Below, in pieces: positions 31,350 through 34,209 of a DNA stretch of 34,209 bases; the stretch's first letter is position 1; every line of letters starts with the position of its first letter. The translations under genes were made by a program, and so were the position numbers. Source of the DNA: an uncultured Mycoplasmatota bacterium (GTDB lineage: Bacteria; Bacillota_I; Bacilli_A; RF39; UBA660); assembly GCA_947649355.1 (NCBI GenBank), contig CANSRG010000010.1, positions 1 to 34,209 of the forward strand. Reading direction: 5' to 3'. The notes under the pieces are model-generated. The model ran no database searches, was not told the DNA's origin, and worked only from the letters and a program-made list of their open reading frames with translations.

Positions 31350-33671
31350 TTATTTTTTAGAAAAAACAATTTTAAAAACATCTTTATATTCCTTTACAAA
31401 TATAATAGAAACATTATTCTTTACTTCTTTTGGAATTTGTTTCAAATCAATTTTATTTCTTTCTGGTAAAATCACAGTCTTTATTCCACGATTATAAGCA
31501 CCAATTACTTTTTCTTTTACTCCACCAACAGGTAAAATTTCTCCTCGAAGAGTCATCTCCCCTGTCATAGAAATATCCATAGAAAGAACCTTGTTAGTAA
31601 AAAGACTAATAAGGGAAGTTAAAATAGCAACACCTGCGCTTGGCCCATCTTTTTTAATGGCCCCTTCCAAAGCATGAATATGAACATCTTTGGATTTTAA
31701 AAGTCTTTCACTAACATCTAGTTCTTTCGCATGACTTTTTAAATAACTAAAAACTACTTCCAAAGATTCTTTCATAACTTCACCAATCAAACCAGTCATA
31801 AAGCATTTACCACTACCAGCATACAAAGTAGACTCTATAGGTAAAATAGTTCCGCCAGTCTCAGTAACAGCTAACGCAAGAACAAGTCCAGGCGTACACA
31901 AAGAAGGTTTTTGTAAAGAAACTTCCATCTTTTCTTCTAAATATCGTTTAATATCTTTTTTATCAATAATAATTCCAAGATTTTGTTTATTTTTTATACT
32001 ATGAAGTAATACTTTACGATAAAGCTCTTCTAAATGCCTTTTCAAATCTCTTACTCCAGCTTCATTCGTATAATCTAAAATAAGTGTTTTTAATGCAGAA
32101 TCAGTAATAGAAATATCTTCTTGTAAAATATGGTAATCTAAATGAATATGAGGAAGTAAATAATCCTTAGCAACTTCTATTTTCTCAAAAATACTATAAC
32201 TAGAAAGTTCTATAATTTCTAAACGATCTTTTAACTCATTTGGAATATCTTCTATATGATTTGCAGTCAAGAAAAACAATACATGACTTAAATCCATTGG
32301 TTCTTCTAAATAAGAATCTACAAAATTTTGATTTAAATTAGAATCTAAAATATCTAATAAAACACTAGCAGGATCTCCTTTATAATCTTTTACCATTTTA
32401 TCAACTTCATCAATCAAAATTAAAGGATTTTTACTTCCACATTTTTGAAGAGCAGTAATAATTTTACCAGGTGCACTTCCAAGATAAGTTCTTCTATGTC
32501 CAGTAAGTTCAGAAGAATCATTAAGTCCCCCTACACTTATTTTATAAAATTTACGATGAAGAGCTTTAGCAATTGATGATGCAATCGTACTTTTCCCAAC
32601 CCCAGGAGGTCCTACTAAACAAATAATAGGTGCTTGTAACAATGGATTTCTTTTTCTCATAGCCACATATTCTAAAACTCGCGTCTTCACATGTTTAAGT
32701 CCATAATGAGTCTTATTTAATGAAGTTTCAATTAACTTTAAATCTTCACATTCTATAGTTTCTTCATTCCATGGTAAATCAAAAAATAAATCTAAGTAAT
32801 TACGAACAAAAGAAATTTCTGGACTCATCTCATTCATAAATTCATATTTTAAAATTTCATGAGAAATCTTATGATAAGTACTTTGAGGTAAATTTAAATT
32901 TTTTAATAAAGAACGATAATGCTCTACTTCTTGAGATTTTTTATTTTCTTCTCCAAGTTCTTTTTCAATTTCTCGTATTTTTTCACGTAAAACAAACTCT
33001 TTTTGATTATCTTCCAAAGATTTTTGTAAAGACTGATTGATTTTTTGATCTAATTTTAAAACTTTAAGTTCAATCGTTAAATCTTCAAGTAATTTTTTTG
33101 CTCGACTTATAGTACTAGTTTCTTTTACATAAGAAATTTTATTTTCCAAAGTCATCGGTAAAAAAGCCGCGATAGTATCAACAAAATCACTTAATGACTC
33201 AATATCTTCTAAATTTTGTAAAATATTATTTGAAACATGTGGATTTAAATTAACATATTTTTTTAAAATTCTTTTTAATTCTTTTTTTAAAGAAATACAC
33301 TCTGAATTACTAATATTTGGTTTTTGAAGAGAAAAATAATCACATACCAAAATATTATCATAGTTAGGATAATTATAATATTTACTAACTTTCACGCGTT
33401 TTTGACCAACAAAAGTTACACGAATAGTTCCATTAGGCAAAGTAATTTTTTTCTTTATTTTAGCAATTACAGAGATACGTGGCAAATCTTCAATTTCAGG
33501 CTTCTCTTCTAAAGTATCTATAGGCGAAACAATAAGTAATTTTCCATCAAAGTTCGTTTCACTAAGAGTAAGAGTTTCAAAAGAGAAAGTAGGCCCCGTT
33601 TCTACTTTTACTTCCTGATTAGGCAATAAAACAAAATCTTTAAGTAACAACACAGGTATTGTCTTCGCCAT
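31350..33671 (-). CDS. lon: ATP-dependent protease Lon
   Basis: Cytosolic AAA+ serine protease that degrades misfolded and regulatory proteins. The 773 residues include the N-terminal substrate domain (1-200, starting TIPVLLLKDFVLLPNQE), a coiled-coil linker (200-260), the Walker A box GPPGVGKST (354-362), Walker B PLILIDEVDKM and the sensor region. The C-terminal protease domain has the catalytic serine in KDGPSAGVAIL (near residue 670) and the partner lysine in GGVKEKVIGAYNRG. Complete, of usual length. The promoter is TTTACA-17-TATAAT, and the ribosome site is TAGGAGTTGGG before the ATG. No CIRCE or clear CtsR operator is visible. It ends at the dispersed hairpin repeat. Confidence 0.97.
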   Translation of the reverse strand: MAKTIPVLLLKDFVLLPNQEVKVETGPTFSFETLTLSETNFDGKLLIVSPIDTLEEKPEIEDLPRISVIAKIKKKITLPNGTIRVTFVGQKRVKVSKYYNYPNYDNILVCDYFSLQKPNISNSECISLKKELKRILKKYVNLNPHVSNNILQNLEDIESLSDFVDTIAAFLPMTLENKISYVKETSTISRAKKLLEDLTIELKVLKLDQKINQSLQKSLEDNQKEFVLREKIREIEKELGEENKKSQEVEHYRSLLKNLNLPQSTYHKISHEILKYEFMNEMSPEISFVRNYLDLFFDLPWNEETIECEDLKLIETSLNKTHYGLKHVKTRVLEYVAMRKRNPLLQAPIICLVGPPGVGKSTIASSIAKALHRKFYKISVGGLNDSSELTGHRRTYLGSAPGKIITALQKCGSKNPLILIDEVDKMVKDYKGDPASVLLDILDSNLNQNFVDSYLEEPMDLSHVLFFLTANHIEDIPNELKDRLEIIELSSYSIFEKIEVAKDYLLPHIHLDYHILQEDISITDSALKTLILDYTNEAGVRDLKRHLEELYRKVLLHSIKNKQNLGIIIDKKDIKRYLEEKMEVSLQKPSLCTPGLVLALAVTETGGTILPIESTLYAGSGKCFMTGLIGEVMKESLEVVFSYLKSHAKELDVSERLLKSKDVHIHALEGAIKKDGPSAGVAILTSLISLFTNKVLSMDISMTGEMTLRGEILPVGGVKEKVIGAYNRGIKTVILPERNKIDLKQIPKEVKNNVSIIFVKEYKDVFKIVFSKK

Positions 33672-33700
33672 TTTCCCAACTCCTAAACAATTTAGTTTTT

Positions 33701-33729
33701 ATTATATAAAGAACAAAGGATTTTGTAAA
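33701..33729 (-). promoter_or_regulatory. Promoter of lon
   Basis: TTTACA (33729-33724), 17-base spacer, TATAAT (33706-33701) on the minus strand, 30 bases before the ATG. Confidence 0.75.
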
Positions 33730-33789
33730 GTATTTTAAGGAATATTTACTTAAGAATTTTTACCAAAAAAAGGTTATTCTTTTAATGAT

Positions 33790-33819
33790 TATAAAAAAAG
33801 AAAGCTCTATCCTTTCTTT
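33790..33819 (-). terminator. Terminator downstream of the truncated surface-protein gene
   Basis: On the minus strand AAAGAAAG (33819-33812) pairs with CTTTCTTT (33804-33797), followed by T-run. Confidence 0.7.
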
Positions 33820-33889
33820 AAACTATTGGTAAAAATCAAATGATTCTTAATATCAAAAAATTATGGCATAATTTGAATAAAAAGTTTAT

Positions 33890-34170
33890 TTACAATTTTC
33901 CATTCCAAGATGCATCAGTTGGTTTATTTACAGGAGAAGAAAAAAACATATACGTTACATCTGTATTATGGCATACACAAAATCACTTCCATAAATAATT
34001 GCAGTTAATTTACTACAATTTTAAAACAATTCTACTTTAAAGCATCCAACAGTTAAACTATTTTCTCCAGTTTGGACATGTGTTACTTTCCAGATGGCAT
34101 AACTTACTCCTATTACACAAAACATTTCAATCAATAATCCTACTACCAATAACACTTTTTTCTTTTTCAT
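33890..34170 (-). pseudogene. Truncated paralogue of the 636-residue surface protein
   Basis: The ATG at 34170 (AGGTGAG site) starts MKKKKVLLVVGLLIEMFCVI, then GVSYAIWKVT and VGCFKVELF, and stops at 34021 after 49 residues. The first 30 residues are clearly homologous to the N-terminus of the protein at 16326-18236, including the anchor helix, SYAIW and a cysteine a few residues later. In another frame a C-terminal-looking remnant, FFSSPVNKPTDASWNGKL, ends at a TAA at 33890. The gene has therefore lost most of its body. It may act as a source for recombination with intact copies, but that is speculation. A terminator follows at 33797-33819. Confidence 0.7.
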
Positions 34171-34209
34171 AACACTCACCTATATTTCTATAAGATAATT
34201 GTAACATCA

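Noticed and set aside
31350-33760. Heat-shock operator (CIRCE or CtsR) before lon
   Set aside because: No CIRCE inverted repeat and no convincing CtsR heptad repeat was found between the promoter and the ATG.

Overview
The window comes from a very AT-rich, Gram-positive-type bacterium, most likely an uncultured gut lineage of Bacilli (RF39/Mycoplasmatota-like). Supporting signs are EzrA, the infC-rpmI-rplT operon with a leader, the cysteine desulfurase-ThiI pair next to EzrA, NrnA, DUF1540 and RDD proteins, strong AGGAGG-type ribosome sites and sigma-A promoters with 17-base spacers. TGA is used as a stop (for example in the ATGA overlap near 21251) and tryptophan is TGG, so the Mycoplasma code 4 is not in use. 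The taxonomic placement is inference.

Layout. 1-4702: an array of five paralogous membrane proteins on the minus strand. All share a two-helix TrbC/VirB2-like core with a KDDEIKKA loop and a C-terminal C-x2-C...C motif, and four carry unrelated cysteine-rich ectodomains. 4732-11895: housekeeping genes (pyruvate kinase, divergent M18 aminopeptidase, RDD membrane protein, thioredoxin reductase, an unrecognised protein with protein-kinase catalytic motifs, and rplT-rpmI-infC behind an autoregulatory-type leader). 12087-13757: an 836-bp tandem duplication of an unknown two-helix membrane protein together with its promoter and terminator. 13763-15939: nrnA and ackA. 16326-18322: a large surface protein whose promoter holds a G10 tract between the -35 and -10 boxes, probably a phase-variation switch. 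18466-18858: two small divergent genes (one DUF1540). 18864-25617: thiI, cysteine desulfurase, a 5'-nucleotidase, ezrA, an unknown gene, a VanY-type carboxypeptidase and a HAD protein.

25688-31340 alternates core and accessory DNA. tRNA-Arg(CCG) is followed by a compact type I toxin-antitoxin locus and a broken IS66-type transposase, then the rseP-cdsA pair. tRNA-Glu(CTC) is followed by a group II intron remnant and two frameshifted accessory genes, then lon. Both accessory segments lie between a plus-strand tRNA and a conserved hairpin repeat that follows the converging gene (rseP, lon). A third copy of the repeat follows the pilin-like gene at the left edge. The right edge holds a truncated paralogue of the phase-variable surface protein.

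The main points for follow-up are the poly-G promoter (18305-18314), the type I toxin-antitoxin locus (25868-26124), the pilin-like array (59-4638), the dispersed 3' hairpin repeat, the kinase-like protein (9315-10523) and the L20 protein with an added Rho_N/SAP-like tail.
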